Shown in pieces: positions 1 to 7,243 of a DNA stretch of 19,439 nucleotides. Position 1 is the first letter of the stretch. The number at the start of each line of letters is the position of its first letter. A program made the translations under genes and the position numbers. The DNA is from Alphaproteobacteria bacterium (lineage in GTDB: Bacteria > Pseudomonadota > Alphaproteobacteria > RF32 > CAG-239), in assembly GCA_017546885.1 (NCBI GenBank), contig JAFYRQ010000039.1:1-19439 (forward strand), given 5' to 3'. The notes below the pieces were generated by a model that was not told the DNA's origin, made no database searches, and saw only the letters and a list, made by a program, of their open reading frames with translations.

Positions 1-282
1 GCCCAATCTTTAGTGTTATTCGTTTTTGCATCGCCTAATTTGCATAACTTTTTAGTATCTCATAACCTTCCGACAATTCCTCTTGTTCCGGTATCAAGCT
101 CACAAGCCGTTATCGGTGCGGTTATGGGTATCGGATTATTAAAAGGCGGAAACGGAATTAATTGGAAACTTATCGGGAGAATTATAGTAGGTTGGGTTGC
201 TACTCCGGCAATCGCAACATTGGTCTGCTACATATCTCTGTTTGTTTTGGCTAATGTATTCAACTTAACCGTATATAATTAA
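1..282 (+). CDS. C-terminal end of a PiT-family inorganic phosphate transporter (partial)
   Basis: The reading frame is open to the left edge of the window, so only the last 93 residues are visible and the true start lies upstream. The stretch PVSSSQAVIGAVMGIG matches the C-terminal signature repeat of PiT phosphate permeases (compare PVSTTHAITGAI in the family), and it is followed by a lysine/glycine loop and two hydrophobic segments near the end. Family members carry phosphate into the cell across the inner membrane, driven by a cation gradient. The stop codon overlaps the last four bases of the convergent rlmH gene. No plus-strand terminator lies between them, so its message may run antisense into rlmH up to the hairpin at 740-767. 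Family assignment is fairly secure; substrate detail is inferred. Confidence 0.8.
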   Translation, partial: AQSLVLFVFASPNLHNFLVSHNLPTIPLVPVSSSQAVIGAVMGIGLLKGGNGINWKLIGRIIVGWVATPAIATLVCYISLFVLANVFNLTVYN

Positions 283-719
283 TCTCTGTGATACGGATGA
301 CCGGCAATTATTGTCTGAATACGATATATCTGCTCGGATAAAACGGCACGCATTAAAATATGCGGCAATGTCAATTTGCCGAATGATAACAATAAATCTG
401 CTTTATCTCTGGTAGATTGCAAATGTCCATCTGCACCACCGATTAAAAAACACAACTCGGAACAGCCGTTAATTTGCCATTTTTCTATTTTAGCGGCTAA
501 TTCCGTACTTTTCATATTTTCTCCGCGTTCATCAAGCACAATAACCTTTGCTCCGTTAGGTATAACTGATTGCAAAAATTTTGCTTCTTCTTCCTGATTG
601 GAATTATCAGCTTCTTTTATAACCACATTCCAAGATGACCGTTTTATATATTCCTCTATAAGAGCTTTTTCCGGAGAATTTTTTTTACATTTTCCTATTG
701 CTGCTATCGTAACTTTCAT
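279..719 (-). CDS. rlmH: 23S rRNA (pseudouridine-1915 N3)-methyltransferase RlmH
   Basis: This 146-residue protein has the normal RlmH length and is a minimal SPOUT (knotted) methyltransferase. The SAM-binding IGGADG is at residues 93-98. The family-typical C-terminal part contains LTLPH, MRAVLSEQIYR and the terminal HPYHRD. The enzyme methylates pseudouridine 1915 in helix 69 of 23S rRNA in assembled 70S ribosomes. The start is an ATG with only a weak Shine-Dalgarno (GGAT). Upstream lies rsfS, its usual partner in many bacteria, but a strong hairpin terminator separates the two here, so rlmH probably relies on read-through or on a promoter I could not identify. The 3' end overlaps the convergent phosphate transporter gene by four bases. 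Confidence 0.95.
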   Translation of the reverse strand: MKVTIAAIGKCKKNSPEKALIEEYIKRSSWNVVIKEADNSNQEEEAKFLQSVIPNGAKVIVLDERGENMKSTELAAKIEKWQINGCSELCFLIGGADGHLQSTRDKADLLLSFGKLTLPHILMRAVLSEQIYRIQTIIAGHPYHRD

Positions 720-739
720 ATTTTTAATCCGTTATCACA

Positions 740-767
740 AAAAAGCAGTTCCCTTGAACTGCTTTTT
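740..767. terminator. Bidirectional Rho-independent terminator between rsfS and rlmH
   Basis: An 11-bp perfect stem (AAAAAGCAGTT with AACTGCTTTTT) encloses a 6-base loop. It is flanked by T-runs in both orientations, so it can stop rsfS transcription from the right and transporter read-through from the left. It sits in the 53-base gap just ahead of the rlmH start. Confidence 0.8.
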
Positions 768-772
768 AATTT

Positions 773-1114
773 TTATTCTTCACGCATATTAGCGATCGCA
801 TTCCACATTTTTTCCAAATTGTAAAATTCACGAACTTCCGGACGGAAAATGTGAACGATTACATCAAAAGCATCAATCAAAACCCAATCGCCTTTTGTTT
901 CGCCTTCGCTGACAGACTTATAGCCGGCTTCTTTCAAATTTTCTTGGATTCTTTGAGCAATGGAAATTACATGTCTGTCCGAATTACCGGAAGCAACAAC
1001 CATTTCGTTCGCAATAGAAGTTTTTCCTCTCAAATCTATAACTATTACGTCTTCGGCTTTTCCGTCTTCCAAAGAAGATTTTACAATATCTAAAATTTCA
1101 TTTTCTTTTGTCAC
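773..1114 (-). CDS. rsfS: Ribosomal silencing factor RsfS (Iojap family)
   Basis: The product has 113 residues, the usual size for RsfS/Iojap proteins. Family features are visible in order: an N-terminal helix, VIDLRGKTSIANEMVVASG, an R-H-V-I-S-I-A helix start, EGETKGDWVLIDAFDVIVHIF and a C-terminal YNLEKMW. RsfS binds ribosomal protein L14 (uL14) and blocks joining of the 30S and 50S subunits when nutrients are short. Translation starts at a GTG preceded by GAGG about 8 bases upstream. The gene lies 15 bases downstream of obgE, another 50S-associated factor, and is probably co-transcribed with it. A strong terminator follows the stop codon. Confidence 0.95.
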   Translation of the reverse strand: MTKENEILDIVKSSLEDGKAEDVIVIDLRGKTSIANEMVVASGNSDRHVISIAQRIQENLKEAGYKSVSEGETKGDWVLIDAFDVIVHIFRPEVREFYNLEKMWNAIANMREE

Positions 1115-1129
1115 TTTTTTATCCTCTCA

Positions 1130-2185
1130 TTAAATAGGAGACCAAGTTTTCTTAACCGGTTCTTCCATTTTGACTTCTTCTTCAACTTTTTGTTTTCTGT
1201 CTCTTTTTATATATTTGTTTACTTCCAACAAACATTCAAAAACACCTCGACGAGCAACCGCAGAAATCGGATAAACCTTCTTTCCGCAAGCTTTTTCCAA
1301 TTTGGAAATACGTTTATTTATCTCTTTTTCATCCAAGGCATCACATTTATTCAAAGCAACAACCTCCGGCTTATTCATTAATTCCGGATTATACAACTCT
1401 AACTCTCTACGAATAGCTTTGTAGCTTTTGACTATATCATCCGATGTAACATCAATAAGATGTAAAAACACCTCACAACGCTCAATATGTTTTAAGAATC
1501 TGTCACCTAAACCGATTCCTTCGTGAGCTCCCTCAATCAAACCGGGAATATCAGCCAACACCATTTCATAGTTGTCAACCCATGCTACACCCAAGTTAGG
1601 ATGCAAAGTAGTAAAAGGATAGTCTGCAATCTTCGGACGAGCTTTTGTTACAGCAGTTAAAAATGTAGATTTTCCGGCATTCGGCATACCGATAAGTCCG
1701 ACATCGGCAATAATTTTCAACTTAAGCCAAACCCATTTTTCTTCACCCGGCCAGCCCGGTTCTGCATAACGAGGAGCCTGATTGGTTGAACTCTTAAAAT
1801 TAACGTTACCGCGTCCGCCGTCTCCGCCTTTTGCCGCTAAATAAATCTGTCCGGGAGTAATCATATCGGCCAAAACGGTTTCGCCGTCTTCAGCCAAAAT
1901 CTCCGTACCGACAGGAACTTTAATAACAATATCCGGAGCTTTACTTCCGTTTTTTTCGGAACCCATTCCGTTTTGACCTTTTTTAGCCTTAAAGTGTTGG
2001 GTGTAACGAAAATCAATAAGAGTATTCAAATTAGCAACGGCTTCAAAATAAATACTTCCGCCCTTGCCGCCGTCTCCTCCGTTCGGACCGCCGAATTCAA
2101 TATATTTTTCACGACGAAATGAAACGCAACCTGCGCCTCCGTTTCCCGATTGAATAAATATTTTTGCCTGATCCAAAAACTTCAT
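1130..2185 (-). CDS. obgE: Obg-family GTPase ObgE/CgtA
   Basis: This is a 351-residue Obg GTPase involved in late 50S subunit assembly and stress signalling. The glycine-rich Obg fold covers residues 1-160 (GNGGAGC, FGGPNGGDGGKGG, GGDGGRGN). The G domain follows, with G1 GMPNAGKS at 166-173, G3 DIPG at 212-215, G4 NKCD at 279-282 and G5 SAVA at 308-311. The C-terminal tail after about residue 330 is short, charged and rich in glutamate and lysine, as in many alphaproteobacteria. The ATG start gives the canonical MKFLDQAKIF N-terminus, though the Shine-Dalgarno is weak. It is separated from rpmA upstream by a GC-rich terminator and reads into rsfS downstream. The rplU-rpmA-obgE order is widely conserved. 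Confidence 0.97.
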   Translation of the reverse strand: MKFLDQAKIFIQSGNGGAGCVSFRREKYIEFGGPNGGDGGKGGSIYFEAVANLNTLIDFRYTQHFKAKKGQNGMGSEKNGSKAPDIVIKVPVGTEILAEDGETVLADMITPGQIYLAAKGGDGGRGNVNFKSSTNQAPRYAEPGWPGEEKWVWLKLKIIADVGLIGMPNAGKSTFLTAVTKARPKIADYPFTTLHPNLGVAWVDNYEMVLADIPGLIEGAHEGIGLGDRFLKHIERCEVFLHLIDVTSDDIVKSYKAIRRELELYNPELMNKPEVVALNKCDALDEKEINKRISKLEKACGKKVYPISAVARRGVFECLLEVNKYIKRDRKQKVEEEVKMEEPVKKTWSPI

Positions 2186-2218
2186 TGTATTTTTCTTTAC
2201 TAAAAACGATGTTTACAG

Positions 2219-2246
2219 AAAAAATAAAGGGGGCTTCTAGCCCCCT
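2219..2246 (-). terminator. Rho-independent terminator after rpmA
   Basis: A 7-bp stem (AGGGGGC with GCCCCCT) has a 5-base loop and, read on the minus strand, runs into TTTATTTTTT. It lies 20 bases beyond the rpmA stop. It should reduce the flow of transcription from the two ribosomal protein genes into obgE. Confidence 0.85.
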
Positions 2247-2266
2247 CCACCTTAAAGACTGCCTGA

Positions 2267-2518
2267 TTATTCAGTAACAACTGAAACAAAAGTCTTATCA
2301 CCAGATTTTCTGAAGGCAACTTTACCTTCAACCAAAGCGAAAATAGTGTGGTCTTTACCCATACCTACATTGTCGCCCGGATGATATTTGGTACCACGTT
2401 GACGGATAATGATGTTTCCGGCAATAACTGCTTGACCGCCAGACTTTTTCAAGCCCAAGCGACGACCTTCGGTATCACGTCCGTTATCGCTACTACCACC
2501 TGACTTCTTGTGTGCCAT
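2267..2518 (-). CDS. rpmA: 50S ribosomal protein L27 (bL27)
   Basis: The 83-residue product begins MAHKKSGGSSDNGRD and contains the L27 hallmarks GRRLGLKKSGGQ, IIRQRGTKYHPG and NVGMGKDHTIFA. L27 sits near the peptidyl-transferase centre, where its flexible N-terminus contacts the tRNAs. There is no N-terminal extension of the kind seen in Firmicutes, so no cleavage by a prohead-type protease is expected. A strong AAGGAG Shine-Dalgarno precedes the ATG. The gene follows rplU by 28 bases and both are presumably read from the promoter at 2891-2918. A terminator follows. Confidence 0.98.
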   Translation of the reverse strand: MAHKKSGGSSDNGRDTEGRRLGLKKSGGQAVIAGNIIIRQRGTKYHPGDNVGMGKDHTIFALVEGKVAFRKSGDKTFVSVVTE

Positions 2519-2546
2519 AACTTATCTCCTTTAATCTCTCTATTCG

Positions 2547-2843
2547 TTAAGCAATTTCTGCAATTTTAACGATAGTAATATTCTGTCTGTGGCCTTTTTT
2601 ACGACGATAGTTTTGTCTTCTTTTCTTTTTGAAAACAATAACTTTGTCAGCTTTAGCCTGTTTAACAATAGTAGCTTTAACAGATGCACCGGCTACCAAT
2701 GGAGTTCCGATAACATCGTCTTTTGCCAACACTTCGCTGAAAACAACACTAGCACCAGCTTCACCAGCAAGTTTTTCAACTTTAATTACGTCACCGGTAG
2801 TAACTTTATATTGTTTTCCGCCTGTTCTAATTACTGCGTACAT
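2547..2843 (-). CDS. rplU: 50S ribosomal protein L21 (bL21)
   Basis: This is the 98-residue bL21, an early-binding 50S protein that contacts 23S rRNA and works alongside L20. The MYAVIRTGGKQY N-terminus and the KKRRQNYRRKKGHRQ basic motif near the C-terminus are diagnostic. I place the start at the ATG at 2843. An in-frame GTG three codons upstream (2852) is possible, but it lies inside the Shine-Dalgarno AGGTG, which is spaced six bases from the ATG, and the ATG product matches the family N-terminus exactly. It is the first gene of the rplU-rpmA unit and has its own strong promoter. Confidence 0.96.
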   Translation of the reverse strand: MYAVIRTGGKQYKVTTGDVIKVEKLAGEAGASVVFSEVLAKDDVIGTPLVAGASVKATIVKQAKADKVIVFKKKRRQNYRRKKGHRQNITIVKIAEIA

Positions 2844-2890
2844 TTTTTTCACCTAATATTTTGATTATTTAAACACAAAACGTTGTTTGC

Positions 2891-2918
2891 AATATACATA
2901 ACTTTTTTTTGCTGTCAA
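2891..2918 (-). promoter_or_regulatory. Sigma-70-type promoter of rplU-rpmA
   Basis: On the minus strand a perfect -35 TTGACA (2918-2913) is followed after 16 bases by -10 TATATT (2896-2891). Transcription would begin near 2884, leaving a leader of about 40 bases before the rplU ATG. The -35 lies about 20 bases past the stop codon of the nuclease gene. I saw no clear hairpin between them, so some read-through from the nuclease gene is possible. Confidence 0.75.
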
Positions 2919-2937
2919 CAACATTTTCAATAAAAAA

Positions 2938-3447
2938 TTAACTATTCTTCTTTTTATTCGCAAAGCGATATAATTCGGGGCGCATAAATTTGCCCTGCCA
3001 AATACCTGCTTTTTCTTTTTTGGCATAAAATTCAGCTTCTTTATAAGGAATCCCTTCATCTCTATATGAGACCGCCCAGCCTGAACGAACCATCTTTTCG
3101 TTTATATCAATACCGTTGACATAACATACGCTTAAGCTTCTTTTATACCTATCTTTTGATTGCTCTTTACATTCGACATCTCCGGATTTTACAATATCTT
3201 CAAGATATTTTTTTGCTTTTATTCCGCATGAATACTTTTTATGCTTTTTATCATAGCAATATTGCTTATATTCCGGCGAGTCGATTCCTAACAATCGAAT
3301 ACGTATACTTCCTATTTCCAAACTATCCCCGTCAACAACCTTTATATTGTCGCTTGCTCCCGCCTTTATAACACTTCCGTAAGGATAAAAATAATATGCA
3401 ATCACAAAAAGAAGCAACGAAAAAATGGTTTTAAAAGCTCTCGACAT
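2938..3447 (-). CDS. Exported or membrane-anchored thermonuclease-like (SNase) protein
   Basis: This 169-residue protein has an N-terminal hydrophobic segment (about residues 8-22) followed by a Staphylococcal-nuclease fold. Residues matching the micrococcal nuclease active site are present: calcium ligands D41 (VVDGDS) and D56 (RLLGIDSPE), and catalytic R51, E59 and R103 (DRYKRSL). It should therefore be an active calcium-dependent phosphodiesterase acting in the periplasm or at the membrane. Four cysteines (64, 74, 93, 108) sit where Gram-negative homologues often have them and could form two disulfides, which fits an oxidising compartment. The start at 3447 is preceded by AGGAG at 7-base spacing. 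An upstream in-frame ATG (3471) has no ribosome site. The natural substrate is unknown. Confidence 0.85.
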   Translation of the reverse strand: MSRAFKTIFSLLLFVIAYYFYPYGSVIKAGASDNIKVVDGDSLEIGSIRIRLLGIDSPEYKQYCYDKKHKKYSCGIKAKKYLEDIVKSGDVECKEQSKDRYKRSLSVCYVNGIDINEKMVRSGWAVSYRDEGIPYKEAEFYAKKEKAGIWQGKFMRPELYRFANKKKNS

Positions 3448-3500
3448 CGTCTTTCTCCTAAAAAAGAACATTATTAATTATGCAAATACTAAATTATTAC

Positions 3501-3529
3501 TTGATAAGCAAGAAAAATACTTTTATTAT
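3501..3529 (+). promoter_or_regulatory. Sigma-70-type promoter of the exported-protein gene at 3570
   Basis: TTGATA (3501-3506) and TATTAT (3524-3529) are separated by 17 bases, each one mismatch from consensus. The predicted start near 3536 leaves a leader of about 34 bases containing the AAAGGA ribosome site. The nuclease gene diverges from the same 98-base gap. Confidence 0.65.
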
Positions 3530-3569
3530 AACGACAGTTTTAGGTTAATTAACTAAAGGATTTAAAGTC

Positions 3570-4457
3570 GTGTCTAAAATAAAAGCCATTGTCCTGTTGA
3601 GTTTTGTAGCACTCGTAACAAGCAACTGTAATTTAAGTAATCGTAGTATGCAAGAGGTTATAAATGATCCTTTTGACAGTGCTAACACCCCTTATTCCGA
3701 AGAATATGTCAATCGCCGTGTAGAAATGGCTCCGTTGCAAATGCCTCGCAATATCATTGTTTGTCGTTCAAAACAATGTGCTCCGGTAAACTTGGCTATG
3801 TCTAAAGAATATATCTATAACAGCCTTGCACAACTGATGCAAAATAACAACAACCAAAAAGCTTTGATTTGTGCGGCAGACACCGGAACACGAAATTGTT
3901 ACAGCAATTTTATTTCTTTACCGATAGTAGTAGGTATTACACCGGCATATATGTTTGTTGATTCGGTAAAGATTAGCGATGTACATTTATCAAAAGGTTC
4001 TCGCTCGGTTAAATTGATGCTCAATTATAACGTTACATATAATGGTCAAACTCCTGACTGTGCTCCGGATAAAACATTGTTATTTGTAAAAAATACCGAC
4101 AATATCGTTATGGAGGACGAAGGTTATCAATGCAAAATGACCACTATCGGTACAACAACGGTAAAAACATTGTTCTTGATTGACTATATTGATATGGATT
4201 ACGGATTTATCGGCGGTTATTATTCTATCGGTCTTTCCGGTCCTGCTTATGGCGGCGGTAGCGGATATATGATGATTCGCTTAGCTAAAAAAGCTCTTCC
4301 GCTTAAAGAAAATCTGCCGGTAGTTACCAGTAAAAAACATCCGACACAAGTAGAAGTTGATGCCGCTAACCACATGGCTTCTCCGGCAAATTCTACTACA
4401 TCAGCTAGTACAAGTACTAACGGAGTACAGATTTTCCCGATAAACCGAAAGAAATAA
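3570..4457 (+). CDS. Exported protein of unknown function, possibly a lipoprotein
   Basis: I do not recognise the family of this 295-residue protein. It starts at a GTG with AAAGGA nine bases upstream. Residues 1-19 form a signal peptide (positively charged start, hydrophobic core IVLLSFVALV) ending at TSNC, where C20 could be a lipidation site, although asparagine before the cysteine is a poor lipobox. The mature part has several cysteines (for example in CRSKQC), beta-rich segments in the middle and a glycine/tyrosine-rich stretch (GGYYSIGLSGPAYGGGSGY). It ends in a serine/threonine/alanine-rich low-complexity tail. It has its own promoter and a strong terminator, so it is probably monocistronic. 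Location in the periplasm or outer membrane is inferred from the signal peptide. Confidence 0.8.
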   Translation: MSKIKAIVLLSFVALVTSNCNLSNRSMQEVINDPFDSANTPYSEEYVNRRVEMAPLQMPRNIIVCRSKQCAPVNLAMSKEYIYNSLAQLMQNNNNQKALICAADTGTRNCYSNFISLPIVVGITPAYMFVDSVKISDVHLSKGSRSVKLMLNYNVTYNGQTPDCAPDKTLLFVKNTDNIVMEDEGYQCKMTTIGTTTVKTLFLIDYIDMDYGFIGGYYSIGLSGPAYGGGSGYMMIRLAKKALPLKENLPVVTSKKHPTQVEVDAANHMASPANSTTSASTSTNGVQIFPINRKK

Positions 4458-4475
4458 GAAAAAAACAAATGCGTT

Positions 4476-4508
4476 AAAGGCTCTGATTTGTTCAGAGCCT
4501 TTTTGTTT
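4476..4508 (+). terminator. Rho-independent terminator after the exported-protein gene
   Basis: An 11-bp perfect stem (AAAGGCTCTGA with TCAGAGCCTTT) with a 5-base loop is followed by TTGTTT. It lies 18 bases past the stop codon. Its tail runs directly into the -35 element of the next promoter. Confidence 0.9.
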
Positions 4509-4534
4509 GACTTTAATCTCTGTTTTGGTACAAT
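4507..4534 (+). promoter_or_regulatory. Sigma-70-type promoter of the small membrane protein gene at 4560
   Basis: TTGACT (4507-4512) and TACAAT (4529-4534) are separated by 16 bases, each one mismatch from consensus. The expected start near 4541 leaves a leader of only about 19 bases, in which I see no Shine-Dalgarno. The -35 overlaps the T-run of the preceding terminator. Confidence 0.65.
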
Positions 4535-4559
4535 CGCAACAATTTAATATTATTCTGCC

Positions 4560-4769
4560 ATGATAGCATTTTCATTTATCGCAATCATCCTTTTAGGAGC
4601 ATTGTTACTTTTTGCTTTCAGCAAGTTACTTAAAAGCATTTTTAATGCTGTTGCCGTTTTTAAATACCGGAAAAATCCTGACGAGCTTCATGTTTCATCA
4701 CAGGGATTTTGTATTAACGGCAAGTCTAAAAAAACAGAAGGAGTAAGCAAGATTAAAACCCCTTTCTAA
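4560..4769 (+). CDS. Small single-pass membrane protein of unknown function
   Basis: A 69-residue product has one strongly hydrophobic segment at about residues 3-21, a basic juxtamembrane stretch (KLLKS, KYRKNP) and a polar lysine-rich tail, predicting a cytosolic C-terminus. I do not recognise a family. Support for a real gene is its position: a near-consensus promoter 25 bases upstream and a strong terminator 6 bases downstream. Against it, no ribosome site precedes the ATG. A TTG inside the hydrophobic stretch is a less attractive alternative start because it would cut the membrane helix. Confidence 0.55.
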   Translation: MIAFSFIAIILLGALLLFAFSKLLKSIFNAVAVFKYRKNPDELHVSSQGFCINGKSKKTEGVSKIKTPF

Positions 4770-4775
4770 AAAAAT

Positions 4776-4804
4776 AAGCAGGCCATCTGAAAAGACGCCT
4801 GCTT
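4776..4804. terminator. Bidirectional terminator between convergent genes
   Basis: An 8-bp stem (AAGCAGGC with GCCTGCTT) encloses a 13-base loop. T-rich tails lie on both sides (TTTTGCATTTTT on the plus strand, ATTTTTTT on the minus strand). It sits between the convergent genes ending at 4769 and 4824 and can serve both. Confidence 0.85.
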
Positions 4805-4823
4805 TTGCATTTTTATATACTTA

Positions 4824-5756
4824 TTATTTAGCTATATAAGAAAAATATCTTGGTTTTTCATAAACAACAATCTTGCGGATTCTTTCAAAGTTGATTGTCT
4901 TATTACCATAAATAATTTTTCCGTCTTGATACGGCATTTCGCCATGTCGTTCCTGATATTCTTTCAAATCACGAAGATTCATAAACACCCCATTATCAAA
5001 GAACACGTTCCAACCATAGCAAGACTCTGTCGTAACATGTATAACTCTGATTGTTTTATCCGTATCTAAAAACTCAGGCATATTATCCGGAGACACCTTA
5101 TAACTTTTATCTTTCAACTCTCCGCTATACCAATCCAATATCTCCTGTTGTCGTTCAGCAGTATTTTCAACAAAATTACTTTCATCAACGGTTGCAGGAT
5201 TAAATTTTTCTCCATTGAAAGCTTGTTCTTTAACAGCTGTACTTTCTTCTGTCTCAGGAGCTTCAATTTCAATATCGGAAATATTAAAGTCTTCTTCTTT
5301 CTCAAAAGAAAAATCTTCCGTTTCAACCACAATCTCCGATTCTGTTAAAACAGGATCTGCTTCAACAATCGGCTCTATAACCGGCTCGGGTTTAGGTTCT
5401 TCTTTTTTCTCCGGCATCGGAGGCGGCACGAGAGCATTAGGAGCCAATTTACCTGCACGAGCAGCCTGAAACGAATTTAATGCCGCATCAAAATCATCAA
5501 TATCAAAATTTGCAAAATCAGCAGGTGTTGTTTCTTGCAATTTTTCTATCTCATTTGTTGCAGTATTCGCAATTTCTTCGATTTCAACAGTAGCATTGGA
5601 AAACTCTGCCGATTTATTTTCTGCGACAACATCTTCCAAAAAATCGTCTAAACCGGCATCTTTAACATCATCAAAATTAATGGTGTTATTATCATCGTTA
5701 TCAATATCATATAAGGCTTTCAAATCGATACCTAAATCTTTTTCATCTTCTGCCAT
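4824..5756 (-). CDS. Acidic protein of unknown function with a C-terminal globular domain
   Basis: The product has 310 residues and I do not recognise it. Residues 1-200 are very acidic and low in complexity (runs such as DNDDNN and DIDDFDAA, and a proline/glutamate stretch near 110-135), so this part is probably disordered. Residues 200-310 look globular, with aromatic and hydrophobic beta-like segments (TIRVIHVTTESCYGWNVFF, NFERIRKIVVYE). There is no signal peptide or membrane helix, so it is presumably cytosolic. I place the start at the ATG at 5756, seven bases after AAGGA; the ATG at 5762 is only one base from that site. A possible promoter (TTGAAT, 17 bases, TAAAAA) lies upstream. It appears monocistronic, between two terminators. 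Confidence 0.8.
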   Translation of the reverse strand: MAEDEKDLGIDLKALYDIDNDDNNTINFDDVKDAGLDDFLEDVVAENKSAEFSNATVEIEEIANTATNEIEKLQETTPADFANFDIDDFDAALNSFQAARAGKLAPNALVPPPMPEKKEEPKPEPVIEPIVEADPVLTESEIVVETEDFSFEKEEDFNISDIEIEAPETEESTAVKEQAFNGEKFNPATVDESNFVENTAERQQEILDWYSGELKDKSYKVSPDNMPEFLDTDKTIRVIHVTTESCYGWNVFFDNGVFMNLRDLKEYQERHGEMPYQDGKIIYGNKTINFERIRKIVVYEKPRYFSYIAK

Positions 5757-5836
5757 ATTCATTCCTTAATCAAAAATTCTTTATATTATTTTTATCAAAA
5801 AATTTTTCTTAATTCAACACCGAATGTTTACTATCG

Positions 5837-5857
5837 AAAAACATATCTTCGGATATG
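5837..5857 (-). terminator. Likely terminator after the histidine kinase gene
   Basis: A 6-bp stem (CATATC with GATATG) closes a tetraloop (CGAA on the minus strand) and is followed by TTTTT. It lies a few bases past the kinase stop codon and probably ends the glmM-to-kinase unit. The stem is short and AT-rich, so termination may be partial. Confidence 0.6.
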
Positions 5858-5861
5858 CGAA

Positions 5862-7232
5862 TTATAAGGGAATACTAATGAGTACCCTCAAGCCTCCCAT
5901 CGGTGAATCTTGCAATTCAATTGTTCCTCCGTGGGAAGTAACTATATCCTTTGCAATAGAAAGACCTAATCCGACACCGCCCGTTTCTTTATTTCTGGAT
6001 TCATCTAAGCGGTAAAATGCCTTAAATACATCTTCTCTTTTTTCTGCCGGAATTCCCGGGCCATCATCATCAACCGTAACTTCAACCTTACAACCGACAC
6101 TTTCTAAACTGACGGCAATAGTCTTGCCATAGTTGAAAGCATTTCCGATAATATTACTTAAAGCACGCTTAAGAGCCTGTTCACGACCTTGAACCGCACT
6201 GACTTGGTCGTTGGTAGAATAGCGAATAAGAGCTTTATTAGAAGTTCTGAACTTATTAATAATGCTCAAAATTACTTCGTTCAAATCCACAAAACTCGGT
6301 TTTTCACCGCCTTCACCGCTAACGAAAGACAAGTAACCGTCAAGCATTTTTTCCATCTCTGCAACATCTTGCAAAAACTCTTCCTTATCAAGTCCGCTTT
6401 TTTCTTTATCATCAGGCAATAATGCTAATTGCAGACGCATTCTTGTCAACGGAGTACGCAAATCATGAGAAACCCCAGCCAACATTTGCGTACGTTCACT
6501 GATTTGACGCTGAATACGCTCTTTCATTTTGATAAATGCAATACCGGCTTTTCTCACTTCAGAAGAACCGAAAGGTTTAAAATCTTTATTATCAATACCT
6601 TTACCAAAGTCCTCGGCAACTTCCGCCAAATTCGCAATAGAGCGAACCTGAATACGCAAAAACATTACCGCAACCACAAATAAAAGCAGTGATGTTCCTA
6701 CCATCCATGCAACAAAACCGAAAATAGAAGTAGAAAAAATATTTTTGGAATTTGTTGTAAATTGATAAAGCCCGTCTTGCGTTTCAACAAAAACCACCAA
6801 ATCTTGATTTTTAAGATAGATACTGGTTATATCATCAGGAAATTTCTTAACCAAAGATTCTTCTAAAAATCCGGTAATCATTTTATTATTGCGACGAACT
6901 GTTCTGATAACTTCGTGTTTTTCTTCGTTATTATAATATTTAAAATTCAAATCATATTGTTTTTCAGCCAATGCTTGAATTTCGGCAATTTGTTCCGGAG
7001 CATGTTCTGCCAACTCAATCGTAAATGCCATATTTGATGTCAGATTAGAAGATAAACGACGTCCCACTCTCCCCCAAGAACCGTCAAAAAATGCCACTAT
7101 TGACACTACCTGAACCACAATAAGCGGAATAAATATCAACAACATTGTTCTGAAAAACAATGTCTTCGGCATAATTTTAATTCTTAAATACTTTAAAAAA
7201 TTTTCAATTTTGCTTGGAAAAACTAAGTGCAT
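5862..7232 (-). CDS. envZ: EnvZ-type sensor histidine kinase
   Basis: This 456-residue inner-membrane kinase has transmembrane helices at about 25-48 and 168-192 flanking a periplasmic sensor region of about 120 residues, then a HAMP linker (193-245). The HisKA region carries phosphoacceptor H256 in AGVSHDLRTPLTRMRL, a close match to EnvZ. The ATPase domain has the N-box (N360, N364), G1 DDDGPGIP (388-395) and G2 GVGLGLSIAK (419-428). All catalytic motifs are intact. AGGAG six bases upstream of the start overlaps the stop codon region of the regulator gene, so the two are translationally coupled. The signal sensed is not visible from sequence; envelope or osmotic stress would be the analogy with EnvZ. 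Confidence 0.92.
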   Translation of the reverse strand: MHLVFPSKIENFLKYLRIKIMPKTLFFRTMLLIFIPLIVVQVVSIVAFFDGSWGRVGRRLSSNLTSNMAFTIELAEHAPEQIAEIQALAEKQYDLNFKYYNNEEKHEVIRTVRRNNKMITGFLEESLVKKFPDDITSIYLKNQDLVVFVETQDGLYQFTTNSKNIFSTSIFGFVAWMVGTSLLLFVVAVMFLRIQVRSIANLAEVAEDFGKGIDNKDFKPFGSSEVRKAGIAFIKMKERIQRQISERTQMLAGVSHDLRTPLTRMRLQLALLPDDKEKSGLDKEEFLQDVAEMEKMLDGYLSFVSGEGGEKPSFVDLNEVILSIINKFRTSNKALIRYSTNDQVSAVQGREQALKRALSNIIGNAFNYGKTIAVSLESVGCKVEVTVDDDGPGIPAEKREDVFKAFYRLDESRNKETGGVGLGLSIAKDIVTSHGGTIELQDSPMGGLRVLISIPL

Positions 7233-7243
7233 TGTTATCTCCT

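Noticed and set aside
4781..4800. Sequence inside the terminator resembling a neisserial DNA uptake word
   Set aside because: The loop reads GCCATCTGAA rather than GCCGTCTGAA, it occurs once, and the rest of the window shows no neisserial character.
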